This document shows positions 1-8,086 of a stretch of DNA of 64,000 nucleotides, piece after piece. A model generated the notes under the pieces. It was not told the DNA's origin and ran no database searches. It was given only the letters and a program-made list of their open reading frames with translations. Numbering within the stretch: the stretch's first letter is position 1; each line of letters opens with the position of its first letter. A program made the translations under genes and the position numbers. The DNA comes from Chryseobacterium joostei (GTDB taxonomy: Bacteria > Bacteroidota > Bacteroidia > Flavobacteriales > Weeksellaceae). The stretch lies in assembly GCF_003815775.1 (NCBI RefSeq), contig NZ_CP033926.1:4278001-4342000 (forward strand). The letters are read 5' to 3'.

Positions 1-90
1 GAAATCAGGGCAAAATTACGTTCTTAAACCAGTTTAAGTTTTTTACGGATTATAAACCGGAAATTTGTCATGTTATTAAAAACCAATACA

Positions 91-522
91 ATGACAGATA
101 CGAAAAATCAATTTCCGCAGCTATTTTTAAGACTTGCTCTTGGGGTAACCATGCTTTCTGCAGTGGCAGATCGGTTTGGGCTATGGAGCAAAGAAAATTC
201 ATCATGGGGAAGTATGGCCAGTTTTGAAGAATATACAAGACAGCTGACCTTTTTTCTTCCGGAAGCATTGAGTACTTTTTCAGCATATGCAGCCACCTTT
301 CTGGAAATTCTGGTTCCATTGATGTTGATTTTAGGATTTAAAACCAAAATAGCAGCGTATGGGACTAGTATTTTATTGCTGATTTTTGCAGTATCTATGA
401 CCATTGCATTAGGTTCTAAAGCTCCACTCAATTATTCTGTTTGGGTGGGAAGTGCGGCAGCTCTTTTATTGGCTGTTCAGCAACGATATTCTTTTAGTAT
501 AGATCAATTAACCAAAAAATAA
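91..522 (+). CDS. DoxX family membrane protein
   Basis: Predicted inner-membrane protein of 143 aa with four hydrophobic segments, typical of the small DoxX/DoxD-like family. Conserved-looking parts are an N-terminal RLALGVTMLSAVADRFGLW segment and a central helix around LEILVPLMLILGF. The family is linked to redox and thiol-stress handling, but no precise reaction is established. The ATG at 91 (MTDTKN) is preferred over an in-frame ATG at 70, because a weak -7-like AAATTTG lies at about 61-67 and would start transcription past position 70. The next gene begins 7 bp downstream, so the two are probably co-transcribed. Confidence 0.75.
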   Translation: MTDTKNQFPQLFLRLALGVTMLSAVADRFGLWSKENSSWGSMASFEEYTRQLTFFLPEALSTFSAYAATFLEILVPLMLILGFKTKIAAYGTSILLLIFAVSMTIALGSKAPLNYSVWVGSAAALLLAVQQRYSFSIDQLTKK

Positions 523-529
523 TAATATA

Positions 530-973
530 ATGAGCGCAAGATTAAATATTGCAACAGTAGATTCAGCGGCTTACAAAGCGATGATGGGGCTAGAAAGTTA
601 TTTACAAACCATTTCTTTAAGTCATATCCAAAAAGAATTGATTAAAATCAGGGCATCCCAAATCAATAAATGTGCTTTTTGCCTTGATATGCACACAAAA
701 GATGCTTTAAAATATGGGGAAACTACACAAAGAATCTTCATTTTGGAAGGCTGGAGAGAAGCAAAAGATTTCTTTACAGAAGATGAGCAGGTGCTTTTGG
801 CGATGACAGAAGAAATTACATTGATTAGCCATGAAGGCTTGACTGAGGAAACTTATCAAAAGGCTAAACAGGTTTTTGACGAGGCTCAGATTGCTCAAAT
901 CATCATTGCAATTGTAACCATCAATGCATGGAACAGAATCGCAGTGAGTACACATCTTCCGATTGCAAAATAA
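530..973 (+). CDS. Carboxymuconolactone decarboxylase (AhpD-like) family protein
   Basis: A 147-aa cytoplasmic protein with the CMD/AhpD signature: residues around 44-58 read INKCAFCLDMH, giving the CxxCxxxH peroxidase-type redox motif. Members act as alkylhydroperoxidases or thiol reductants, and some are lactone decarboxylases. The intact CxxC favours the redox role. It follows the DoxX gene by 7 bp as a two-gene unit, a pairing that fits oxidative or electrophile stress. A strong hairpin follows at 1006-1032. The exact substrate cannot be read from sequence. Confidence 0.85.
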   Translation: MSARLNIATVDSAAYKAMMGLESYLQTISLSHIQKELIKIRASQINKCAFCLDMHTKDALKYGETTQRIFILEGWREAKDFFTEDEQVLLAMTEEITLISHEGLTEETYQKAKQVFDEAQIAQIIIAIVTINAWNRIAVSTHLPIAK

Positions 974-1005
974 AAAATACGTACTATTTGCCAACAGATG
1001 GTAAT

Positions 1006-1032
1006 AAAAAGCTCCTTCAAAAGGAGCTTTTT
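1006..1032. terminator. Bidirectional intrinsic terminator
   Basis: Perfect 12-bp stem AAAAAGCTCCTT / AAGGAGCTTTTT with a 3-nt loop, flanked by A- and T-runs. It lies between two convergent genes (plus-strand AhpD-like and minus-strand aldo/keto reductase) and can stop both. Confidence 0.85.
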
Positions 1033-1052
1033 ATTTGTTTATAAAAAAGAAT

Positions 1053-2036
1053 TTAAAGCTGATGTAAAGCTGAATTGATAAATTCCAGTTCTTCTTTAGA
1101 TACATCTATAGACATTGCTTTTGCATTTTCGATGGCTTGCTGTGCATTTCTTGCTCCTGCCAATACTACTGTAATTGCCGGTTGAAGAGTAGTCCATCTC
1201 AATACCAATTGTGAAAGGCTTACCTCTTTTTCCTGAGCGATAGGTTCTATTTTTTCAAGGAAAGTTTTTACTTTATTTAAATCAAACTGTGAGAAATAAC
1301 CGTTTCTATGGTCGTTATCTTTCAATTTATCTTCCTTGAAATATTTACCGGTTAAAAGACCTCTTTCCATTGGGCTGTACACGATGATTCCTGAATTATT
1401 TTCCAAAGAATAAGGGATAAGATCATTTTCAATAGCACGGTTCAGCATGCTGTAAGAAACCTGGTTGCTTGCCAGTTTCAGCGTTCTGTTGGCTTCTTCC
1501 ATTTGGGCTACACTATAGTTACTTACTCCGGCAGCACGAATTTTTCCTTGTTGGATTAATAATTCCATAGCCTCCATTGTTTCACTGATTGGCGTTGTGT
1601 TGTCCGGCCAATGAAGCTGCAAAAGGTCAATATAATCTGTTCCTAGTCTTTGTAGGCTTTCTTCAACCTCTTTGATGATATTTTCTTTAGAAGCAAACTT
1701 ATAAACCGGAATTGTTTTTCCGTTATCTTCAGCATCAAAGAAAAATTCTCCCTTTCCCTTATTGCTTCCATCCCATACTAACCCGAATTTGGTTAATAAC
1801 TGGATTTTTGTACGGTCTTTTCCTTTAATAGCTTGTCCAATCATTTCTTCACTCAACCCGAAACCATAGAATGGGGCGGTATCAATAGAAGTTACTCCAT
1901 GATCTAATGAGGCGTGAATAGAGTTAATAGAATCCTGTTTTTCATTTCCTCCCCACATATTTCCACCGATTGCAAAGGCTCCGTGTGTGATTGTTGATAA
2001 TTCCAAATCAGTGTTTCCTAGTTTTCTATATTCCAT
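1053..2036 (-). CDS. Aldo/keto reductase
   Basis: A 327-aa NADPH-dependent oxidoreductase of the AKR superfamily with a TIM-barrel fold. Visible motifs are GVTSIDTAPFYGFGLSEE (catalytic Asp and Tyr), LLTKFG (Lys), and DYIDLLQLHWPD (His), the complete AKR tetrad. The C-terminal half has the cofactor-loop pattern with VLAGARNAQQ. Full length for the YajO/Tas-like group. It reads toward the terminator at 1006-1032. The 160-bp gap to the DJ-1 gene upstream contains a hairpin repeat, so it may form its own transcript. Physiological substrate unknown. Confidence 0.9.
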   Translation of the reverse strand: MEYRKLGNTDLELSTITHGAFAIGGNMWGGNEKQDSINSIHASLDHGVTSIDTAPFYGFGLSEEMIGQAIKGKDRTKIQLLTKFGLVWDGSNKGKGEFFFDAEDNGKTIPVYKFASKENIIKEVEESLQRLGTDYIDLLQLHWPDNTTPISETMEAMELLIQQGKIRAAGVSNYSVAQMEEANRTLKLASNQVSYSMLNRAIENDLIPYSLENNSGIIVYSPMERGLLTGKYFKEDKLKDNDHRNGYFSQFDLNKVKTFLEKIEPIAQEKEVSLSQLVLRWTTLQPAITVVLAGARNAQQAIENAKAMSIDVSKEELEFINSALHQL

Positions 2037-2067
2037 TTTGTTTGTATTAAAATTGATTGTTTTTATT

Positions 2068-2125
2068 TACCACCCCGTCAAAAATTCTTTGAATTTTCGC
2101 CACCCCTCCAGAGGAGGGGAATTCT
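2068..2125. repeat. REP-like double hairpin
   Basis: Two adjacent inverted repeats in a gap between minus-strand genes: AAAATTC-tt-GAATTTT (about 2082-2097) and CCCCTCC-aga-GGAGGGG (about 2104-2120). The GC-rich hairpin stands out in an AT-rich region. It has no T-run on the minus strand that would make it an obvious terminator. It looks like a dispersed extragenic palindrome, but copy number cannot be judged from this window. Confidence 0.5.
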
Positions 2126-2199
2126 CGCAGTTTCAATGACACTTTTAAGGACTTAAGTGTCTGAAAACTGTTGTGACTTTTGTGGTTAAAAATTGTCTG

Positions 2200-2952
2200 T
2201 TATTTCTTTAATTCTTTTAGTATGGCTTCTCCAACGCTCTTTGCAGATTGTGGATTCTGCCCTGTAATTACTCGTTGATCTGTAACCACATGATTTTGCC
2301 AAAGTCCTGATTTTTCAAATTTGGCCCCTCTTTCTTTTAATTTATTTTCCAATAAGAAAGGAACAACGTCTGTTAATTTTACTTCAGCCTCCTCTTCATT
2401 GGTGAAAGCATTGATCTTTTTCCCGTCTACCAGATATTTTCCGTTATTAAGCTTAATATTCACCAAGCCGGCAGGGCCATGACATACCCCTGCTACAATC
2501 CCTCCATTTTCATAGATTTTTGAAGCAATACCTGCCAATTCTGTGTTGTCTGCAAAGTCCCACATCGCTCCATGTCCTCCTGCATAAAAAATGGTTGAGT
2601 AATCATTTGAATTAACCTGTGATGGTTGTAAAGAATGATCAATTTTGTTTTTATATTCCTTGTTTTCCCAGAATTCCTTGTTTACAGGATCCTTTAAATC
2701 GAATCCGTCTACCGGAGGCGTTCCCCCTTTCGGACTCACAAAATCAATTTCATAGCCGGCCTTGTGAAGAACTTCCCATGGATGAGAAACTTCGCCTAAA
2801 TAATATCCTGTATTTTCGCCTGTACTGCCTTTTTTATCATGGCTGGTTACGACAAATAAAATTTTCTTTTTCATAGGAGTGGATTTTTGATGTTGTGCCT
2901 GAATAAACCCAATGGTGAAAAGGGTAAGAAATAAAAGCGCTGTCTTTTTCAT
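2200..2952 (-). CDS. Secreted DJ-1/PfpI (Hsp31-like) family protein
   Basis: A 250-aa protein with a signal peptide (KKTALLFLTLFTIGFIQAQ) followed by a DJ-1/PfpI glutamine-amidotransferase-like domain. The nucleophile elbow is visible in AGVCHGPAGL, with a catalytic-type Cys, and FYAGGHGAMWD matches the upstream family motif. Hsp31/YajL-like members are reported as glyoxalases, deglycases or chaperones; which activity applies here is not known. The signal peptide places it in the periplasm, which is less usual for the family. It sits 2 bp after the ABM gene in a stress operon with the MdaB-like reductase. Confidence 0.85.
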   Translation of the reverse strand: MKKTALLFLTLFTIGFIQAQHQKSTPMKKKILFVVTSHDKKGSTGENTGYYLGEVSHPWEVLHKAGYEIDFVSPKGGTPPVDGFDLKDPVNKEFWENKEYKNKIDHSLQPSQVNSNDYSTIFYAGGHGAMWDFADNTELAGIASKIYENGGIVAGVCHGPAGLVNIKLNNGKYLVDGKKINAFTNEEEAEVKLTDVVPFLLENKLKERGAKFEKSGLWQNHVVTDQRVITGQNPQSAKSVGEAILKELKK

Positions 2953-2954
2953 GA

Positions 2955-3242
2955 TTAAATAAGTTGGGTGATATAAATCTGAGGCTTCTCCTGAAGTTTT
3001 TCATCTACCAAAGCCCCGAAAGCTTGAATATAAGGCTGTTGGTTATGCTGTGCTAACCCCTCTTCACTTTTCCAGATTTCGTAGAAGACGAATTGGTTTT
3101 TATCTTCAATTCCCTGATGAAGATTGTACAGCTCGCATGATTCCTCTTTTCTTGTTTCTTTTACCATATTCTGAAGAACTTCCAATACTTCTGACTGGTG
3201 CTCTTCTTTGGTCTTTATAACTGCTGTAAGGTGAATTTTCAT
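2955..3242 (-). CDS. Antibiotic biosynthesis monooxygenase (ABM/YgiN-like) domain protein
   Basis: A 95-aa single-domain protein with the dimeric ferredoxin-like ABM pattern: an opening beta strand, EVLQNMVKETRKEESCELY, then FVFYEIWKSEEGLAQH, the typical 'E.W.s.e....H' signature. In Escherichia coli the homologue YgiN (quinol monooxygenase) is encoded with MdaB. Here the gene overlaps the MdaB-like gene by 1 nt (TAATG), which supports a shared role in quinone cycling. Cytoplasmic. Confidence 0.85.
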   Translation of the reverse strand: MKIHLTAVIKTKEEHQSEVLEVLQNMVKETRKEESCELYNLHQGIEDKNQFVFYEIWKSEEGLAQHNQQPYIQAFGALVDEKLQEKPQIYITQLI

Positions 3243-3856
3243 TATACTAATTCCGGTTTTAATTCTTTTTCAAATACGTTTCTCACATGATCTCTGTAAA
3301 GCTTCATATCTCGCTCTATATTAGCATTCTTTTCCACATCATGGAAGTGGAAGCTTTCCATTTTTTCTAACGAAACAAAGGCATTCATTCTATGGAAACC
3401 AAATAAAGGTCCATCATCTACACTGGTTTCATTGAAAAATTCTCCCGGAAGTGTAAATGCTGTTGCAGGTGCATTCCAGCTCGTTGTCAACATATATTTT
3501 CTGCCACCAAGCATTCCTCCTGTACCATAGTTGATCTCAGGATTGGCCGCATTTCTTCCGTCGTTCATGTAGATTCCTTTTGCATGACCTGCAGTGAAAA
3601 CTTCATCAATATATTTTTTAAATCCGTTCGGAAGCTGGAACCACCAGATCGGGGTGTGATAGATAATATAATCTGCCCATACAAACTTTTGAACCTCTTC
3701 ATCCTTATCATAAGGTTCGCTTACATTGGTTATTTTTACTTCTACATTTTCAAATTCCTTAAGAGCTTCTAAAGTATTTTCTGCAATAGTCTGGTTATAT
3801 TTTCCTCCGGAATGTCCGAAATTTTGTCCTCCGTTGATGATTAGTACTTTTTTCAT
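3242..3856 (-). CDS. MdaB-like NAD(P)H-dependent quinone oxidoreductase
   Basis: A 204-aa flavodoxin-fold protein. The N-terminal KVLIINGGQNFGHSGGKYN segment is the FMN/FAD phosphate-binding region, WADYIIYHTPIWWFQLPNGF is the typical MdaB/NQO signature, and GGRKYMLTTSWNAP follows. Such enzymes reduce quinones by two electrons and so limit redox cycling. It is the first gene of a minus-strand operon with the ABM and DJ-1 genes. Start chosen at MKKVLIING; upstream DNA is AT-rich with no clear alternative. Confidence 0.88.
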   Translation of the reverse strand: MKKVLIINGGQNFGHSGGKYNQTIAENTLEALKEFENVEVKITNVSEPYDKDEEVQKFVWADYIIYHTPIWWFQLPNGFKKYIDEVFTAGHAKGIYMNDGRNAANPEINYGTGGMLGGRKYMLTTSWNAPATAFTLPGEFFNETSVDDGPLFGFHRMNAFVSLEKMESFHFHDVEKNANIERDMKLYRDHVRNVFEKELKPELV

Positions 3857-4019
3857 TTTTTTATGATTGTTTAAATTTTACTCTGCAAAGTTATGATGGA
3901 AGTTTGTATAATTAAAATAGTATAATTAATAATTATCTATTATAAAAATGATAGTTAAAATATTTGAATTTATGTAAAATGTCATGCAGTCTGTTCATCC
4001 TGATTTCATCATTCTCTTG

Positions 4020-4027
4020 TAAATTTG
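4020..4027 (+). promoter_or_regulatory. Bacteroidota -7 box
   Basis: TAAATTTG matches the Bacteroidota -7 consensus TAnnTTTG. Transcription would begin near 4034, giving a very short leader to the phosphoesterase start at 4041 or 4047. No good -33 TTG was found. Confidence 0.45.
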
Positions 4028-4040
4028 TTATGTAAATTGA

Positions 4041-4793
4041 ATGATAATGATACAGATAGCGGTTTTTAGTGATGTGCATGGAAATCTTCCTGCGCTGGAT
4101 GCGGTGTTGAATGATATTGAGCAAAGAGGAATCCGTCAAAAATTCTGCTTAGGTGATCTTGTTGATTTTGCTCCTTGGGGAAATGAAGTAATAGAAAAAA
4201 TTAAAAGCTTGAATATCCCATGTTTATTGGGGAATCATGATGAACGGATCGCTTTCGATTTACCCGTTTTTCCTTTAAGTAAGCATTCGGAAGAAGAAAC
4301 GGAGGCAAGGTTTATTGCTATTGATCATTCTAAGAAATACATCACAGAAGAGAATAAAAATTTTTTAGCTGAGCTTCCTTTTCATTTAAAGCTAAACTAT
4401 AAAATAGGGAACAAGCATTGGAATATTCAACTGTTGCATTCCGGTCTGGAAAGCAATGATACTTATTTATATGAGTCGGAAAATGATGCGGTTTTTATGA
4501 ATATGCTGGAAGACTCAAAGGCTGATTTAATTGTAATGGGGCATACTCACTTATCATTTAAAAAACAGTTTGAGAATAGAAAATGGGCAGTTAACTGTGG
4601 TTCTGTAGGTAGATCAAAAGAAGAGAACAGATTAGCTTCCTATTTAATTTTAAGATTAGATGAAGAACAGATTTTTCCAGAAATTATACAGATAGCTTAT
4701 CCGCTTGAAGAAACTGTGCGTGGTATTGAAGAAAGCAATATTCCTGATTATTACTCTGCTTTTTTAAAAAATGAAAAAGTATCGTTATTATAA
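4041..4793 (+). CDS. Calcineurin-like metallophosphoesterase
   Basis: A 250-aa cytoplasmic metallophosphoesterase with the complete dimetal motif set: DVHGNLPAL (about residues 10-18), GDLVDFAPWG, LGNHDERI, and VMGHTHLSF with NCGSVG near the C-terminus. The arrangement resembles YfcE/MJ0936-type and diadenosine-tetraphosphatase-like phosphodiesterases. The natural substrate cannot be read from sequence. The start is either ATG 4041 or the second ATG at 4047 (MIMIQIAV); the -7 box at 4020 leaves only 7-13 nt of leader, so 4047 is possible. It is a single-gene transcript. Confidence 0.85.
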   Translation: MIMIQIAVFSDVHGNLPALDAVLNDIEQRGIRQKFCLGDLVDFAPWGNEVIEKIKSLNIPCLLGNHDERIAFDLPVFPLSKHSEEETEARFIAIDHSKKYITEENKNFLAELPFHLKLNYKIGNKHWNIQLLHSGLESNDTYLYESENDAVFMNMLEDSKADLIVMGHTHLSFKKQFENRKWAVNCGSVGRSKEENRLASYLILRLDEEQIFPEIIQIAYPLEETVRGIEESNIPDYYSAFLKNEKVSLL

Positions 4794-4937
4794 TGCTCTT
4801 TTATTGAAATTTTATCCACAAACAAAAGTCGTTTTGTATCTATCATGAACAGTTCATATAAGATTTTATTTTCTTTCTTTATTAAAAAGTTTACATAATT
4901 TACATTGTAATCAATTGGTTTGTAGTTGTTTGTAACT

Positions 4938-5009
4938 ATTCGAACTTTGATTTGTAGCAAGTCGAACTCATTTTTTTATAGAAATCAGTTCGAATATTTT
5001 TATTCGGAC
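4938..5009. promoter_or_regulatory. Cluster of TTCGAA-type boxes upstream of the alpha/beta hydrolase
   Basis: Four related boxes: ATTCGAAC (4938-4945), GTCGAAC (4961-4967), GTTCGAAT (4988-4995) and ATTCGGAC (5002-5009). Boxes 1 and 3 are exact reverse complements. They sit 55-125 bp before the start at 5063 and could bind a regulator. The regulator is unknown. Confidence 0.35.
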
Positions 5010-5062
5010 TTCTCTGAAAATTATCTGATGGATATTTGTATCAAATTAAAATCTTAGAAGTC

Positions 5063-5998
5063 ATGAAAAAGACAAGCCTTTTTATTTTTTTACTATTATC
5101 AGTATTTTGTATAGCACAATTACACAAAGGAAAAATAGATACTTTACTTACTCCGGAAATTGGTGGAATAAAGCAAGCTATAGACATTAAAACAGATGAT
5201 TCTACCAAGCCTATACTGCTTTTTTTATCGGGAGGACCCGGAAGCTCAATGAGGAAAAATGCAGATTCTTTTACCAATATTTTAAAAAATAAATTTACCA
5301 TTGTTCAGTGGGATCAGAGAGACGCCGGAAAAACATTGGAATTAAATCCATCTCCCGTTCAGCCTTCAGTGGAGCTAATGGGAAAAGATACCTATCAGGT
5401 TATCAATTTTCTGAGAAAAGAATTAAAACAGGAAAAAATATATCTATTGGGTAGTTCTTGGGGAAATGCTTTAGGTTTTTACATCGTAAGAAATCATCCT
5501 AATCTATTGCATGCTTATTTTGCGGTAAATCCTGTTGTGAGTCAACTAGAGAGCGAGAAAGAATTGCTTCAGATTTTAAAAGATCATTTTAAAGAAGATC
5601 CTGTTGCCACTAAAGAATTAGCAAGCGTACAAATCCAGTTCAAGGTAGATGAAGACCTGTTCTATTTAAGAAAATGGCTTTTTTATAAAGATGGGAAACA
5701 ATATGTAAAAACTGATGATTTCAAGAAAGGCTTTCTTCAATGGTCAAAAACATGGTCACCTGCATGGAACGAAGTGATGAATATCGACTTGCCAAAAACT
5801 TTAAAGAAAGTAGATTGTCCTATTTATTTCTTTGTAGGTAAAAATGATGTTCAAACCTCTACCAGAATTACCACTGAATATTTCCAAAAAGTAAAGGCAC
5901 CTAAGAAAGACTTGGTTTTATTTGAAAATTCAGGACATCAGATTCATAAAGATGAGTCGGAAAAGTTCCAGAATTCAATCATTCAGATGCTAAAATAA
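5063..5998 (+). CDS. Secreted alpha/beta hydrolase (prolyl-iminopeptidase-like, S33 type)
   Basis: A 311-aa protein with a signal peptide (KKTSLFIFLLLSVFCIAQ) and an alpha/beta-hydrolase fold. Motifs: oxyanion segment LSGGPGSSM (about residue 65), nucleophile elbow LLGSSWGNA with Ser in GxSxG, acid candidate in FVGKNDVQTS and catalytic His in ENSGHQIHKD. The HGGPG-like segment and overall order match S33 aminopeptidases and related hydrolases; substrate unknown. ATG 5063 is chosen over an upstream in-frame codon at 5036 because it starts a clean signal peptide. Single gene, with a box cluster upstream. Confidence 0.85.
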   Translation: MKKTSLFIFLLLSVFCIAQLHKGKIDTLLTPEIGGIKQAIDIKTDDSTKPILLFLSGGPGSSMRKNADSFTNILKNKFTIVQWDQRDAGKTLELNPSPVQPSVELMGKDTYQVINFLRKELKQEKIYLLGSSWGNALGFYIVRNHPNLLHAYFAVNPVVSQLESEKELLQILKDHFKEDPVATKELASVQIQFKVDEDLFYLRKWLFYKDGKQYVKTDDFKKGFLQWSKTWSPAWNEVMNIDLPKTLKKVDCPIYFFVGKNDVQTSTRITTEYFQKVKAPKKDLVLFENSGHQIHKDESEKFQNSIIQMLK

Positions 5999-6199
5999 TA
6001 TAATTAAGAGGCAAAAGTTGGAAGAAAGAAGCTGTAAGTTACTATTATACAGATTATTTATAGTTGTTATTTTGATTAAATAATTTAAAAAATCAATAAA
6101 GTCAGGTGATGATTGCTGTATAAGGTATATTAGCTCTTCTCTTCCAGCTTTAAGCTTTCTTATCTCATTAAGTTATCGATCAGTATTATAATTATTTTG

Positions 6200-6207
6200 T
6201 AATTTTG
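6200..6207 (+). promoter_or_regulatory. Bacteroidota -7 box before the LysR gene
   Basis: TAATTTTG matches TAnnTTTG and would start transcription near 6214, 19 nt before the ATG at 6233. No clear -33 TTG at the usual distance. Confidence 0.4.
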
Positions 6208-6232
6208 TATCAGAATATTAATAATTTAAATA

Positions 6233-7132
6233 ATGGTCAATTTAGAATGGTATCGTACTTTTAAAGCCATATATAAAACTGGAACATTGACGGGGGCAGC
6301 AGATTCATTGTTTATCTCGCAGCCCGGAGTAAGCCTGCATTTAAGTTCTCTGGAATCATATGTAGGATATAAACTGTTTGATAGAACTGGCCGGAAGATG
6401 ATTCCCACAGAAAGAGGAAAGGTATTGTTCAATGCAGTTGCTGAGCCTATTACCAAACTGGAAGATGTAGAGAAAAATTTTCAGAAATCTACAGAAAAAC
6501 ATACGCCAACCATTAGTGTGGGGATGTGTTTTGAAACTTTTCAGACGACTTTGGAACAGTATGTTTCTACTTTACCTTTTAACCTGATTATCAGTTTTGG
6601 AGAATATCCTGAGATGCTGGATCAACTGGATAAAGGAATTCTTGATCTTATCATCACCCCGAAAAAAGGATCGTCACCGAATATAGAACACGAGGCATTT
6701 TCTTCCGAACAAATCATTCTGGTAGGAGGGAAGGATGTTGATACCAATAGTTTCAATAAAGTTTTAAAAACAAGGGATGCAGAGCAGATCGAAGAATGGC
6801 TGAAGAATGAAAAATGGTATGGAACCACCGGAGATATGGAACATCTTTTTCAGTTTTGGACCCTAAATTTTGGCCATAAACCTAATTTTCGTCCGAATTA
6901 TATTGTCCCGAATTTAAATTCTATCATCCGTTGTCTGAAAGGGGGAGCCGGACTGGCTGTTGTTCCTGATTTTTTATGCAAGAATGAAATAGAAAATGGA
7001 AATGTAAAGCTGATTTGGGAGGGTAAGAAAAAACTTGAAAATACCCTGTATTTCGGTTGTAGAAAAAAAACCAATTATCAATCAGAAATAGATCATATTA
7101 AACACCTATTCCGAAAGGTAATGGGTAAGTAA
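6233..7132 (+). CDS. LysR family transcriptional regulator
   Basis: A 299-aa regulator with an N-terminal winged helix-turn-helix (residues 1-60: GTLTGAADSLFISQPGVSLH and LFDRTGRKMIPTERG, the standard LysR pattern) and a C-terminal periplasmic-binding-like effector domain (about 90-290). LysR proteins usually control a nearby or divergent gene, but the neighbours here are an alpha/beta hydrolase upstream on the same strand and convergent acetyltransferases, so the target is not obvious. Its last 27 bp overlap the 3' end of the convergent GNAT gene. Confidence 0.9.
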   Translation: MVNLEWYRTFKAIYKTGTLTGAADSLFISQPGVSLHLSSLESYVGYKLFDRTGRKMIPTERGKVLFNAVAEPITKLEDVEKNFQKSTEKHTPTISVGMCFETFQTTLEQYVSTLPFNLIISFGEYPEMLDQLDKGILDLIITPKKGSSPNIEHEAFSSEQIILVGGKDVDTNSFNKVLKTRDAEQIEEWLKNEKWYGTTGDMEHLFQFWTLNFGHKPNFRPNYIVPNLNSIIRCLKGGAGLAVVPDFLCKNEIENGNVKLIWEGKKKLENTLYFGCRKKTNYQSEIDHIKHLFRKVMGK

Positions 7133-7573
7133 AACCATATCCCGCATCTGTAATCCGTTTTCATAAATAGGTGCGGGATAGTTTTCTATGAAAAAATCTT
7201 TGCGTATTCCGGTCTTTACGAAGCCATTTTTTTCATAAAACCTGATCTGTTGGAAGCCGGTATCTGAAGTTCCCACCGTAAGGAGTTTATACTTGTTTTC
7301 ATGGGCAATTTCCTTAGCCTTATTGATTAAAATGCTTCCAATTCCTTTACTTCTATAGCTTTCAATAACGGCAATGTTTTTAAGTTCCAGCTCAGCATCA
7401 TTATTTTTATGCAATACCATGACGGCAATATTTTCAGTTCCGTCATGTAAAAGATAGATATCGGAACTGAAAATGTATTGATCAATGGCTTCAGTGGTTT
7501 CATCAGCTAACAATAGTAATTCATAAGGAATTTCCGAATCCTTGGCGATTTTATTAAATGTAAGTTGTTCCAT
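7106..7573 (-). CDS. GNAT family N-acetyltransferase
   Basis: A 155-aa acetyltransferase. The acetyl-CoA binding motif A is visible in ELKNIAVIESYRSKGIGSIL (the R/QxxGxG/A pattern as RSKGIG), followed by LTVGTSDTGFQQIRFYEKNG with the usual 'xxFYExxGF' ending. Substrate unknown. It lies directly downstream of a second GNAT gene with no gap, as a two-gene minus-strand operon. Its 3' end overlaps the LysR gene tail to tail. Confidence 0.85.
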   Translation of the reverse strand: MEQLTFNKIAKDSEIPYELLLLADETTEAIDQYIFSSDIYLLHDGTENIAVMVLHKNNDAELELKNIAVIESYRSKGIGSILINKAKEIAHENKYKLLTVGTSDTGFQQIRFYEKNGFVKTGIRKDFFIENYPAPIYENGLQMRDMVLLTHYLSE

Positions 7574-8008
7574 TTACAGACTCATATGAATAAGTGGATA
7601 GTCTTTCCCTGAACCATCTTTCTCAGACCTTCCTACCTTTTTGAATCCCATTTTTTCATAAAACCCAATGGCCTGTGGATTTTGTTCATTAACATCTACT
7701 TTGGTAAGACCGGTCTTCTCTTTCATAAACTGATAAAGTTCTTTTCCATAGCCTTTTCCACGGGTATCGTTGTGAATGAAAAGCATTTCCAGATTTCCGT
7801 CGACCACAGAGGCAAATCCTTTGGCGTCATCATTTTCAGTAATCAAATAAACCTCCAGATTTGGCAGGTAATCTCTTGGAATAGCTTCCTTGAAATAATT
7901 AAAGTCTTCTTCAGCAAGAAAATCGTGTGTTGCCTTTACAGCAGATTCCCAAATTTCCATAATTCTTGGATAATCTTCTGCATTAGCGAGTCTGATTGGG
8001 TGTGACAT
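7574..8008 (-). CDS. GNAT family N-acetyltransferase
   Basis: A 144-aa acetyltransferase resembling YjaB/PhnO-type GNATs: MSHPIRLANAEDYPRIMEIW at the start, then LEMLFIHNDTRGKGYGKELY (the acetyl-CoA motif RGKGYG) and KVDVNEQNPQAIGFYEKMGF. ATG 8008 (MSHPIR) is chosen rather than an ATG 18 nt further upstream, as the family pattern starts right there. First gene of a pair with the downstream GNAT. Substrate not determined. Confidence 0.85.
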   Translation of the reverse strand: MSHPIRLANAEDYPRIMEIWESAVKATHDFLAEEDFNYFKEAIPRDYLPNLEVYLITENDDAKGFASVVDGNLEMLFIHNDTRGKGYGKELYQFMKEKTGLTKVDVNEQNPQAIGFYEKMGFKKVGRSEKDGSGKDYPLIHMSL

Positions 8009-8086
8009 GATTTGAAATTTATACAAAAATAGGAAAATAGAGATTATTAGTCGGGTATTAGAAACATGTTTTGTATCGGTTCATTT

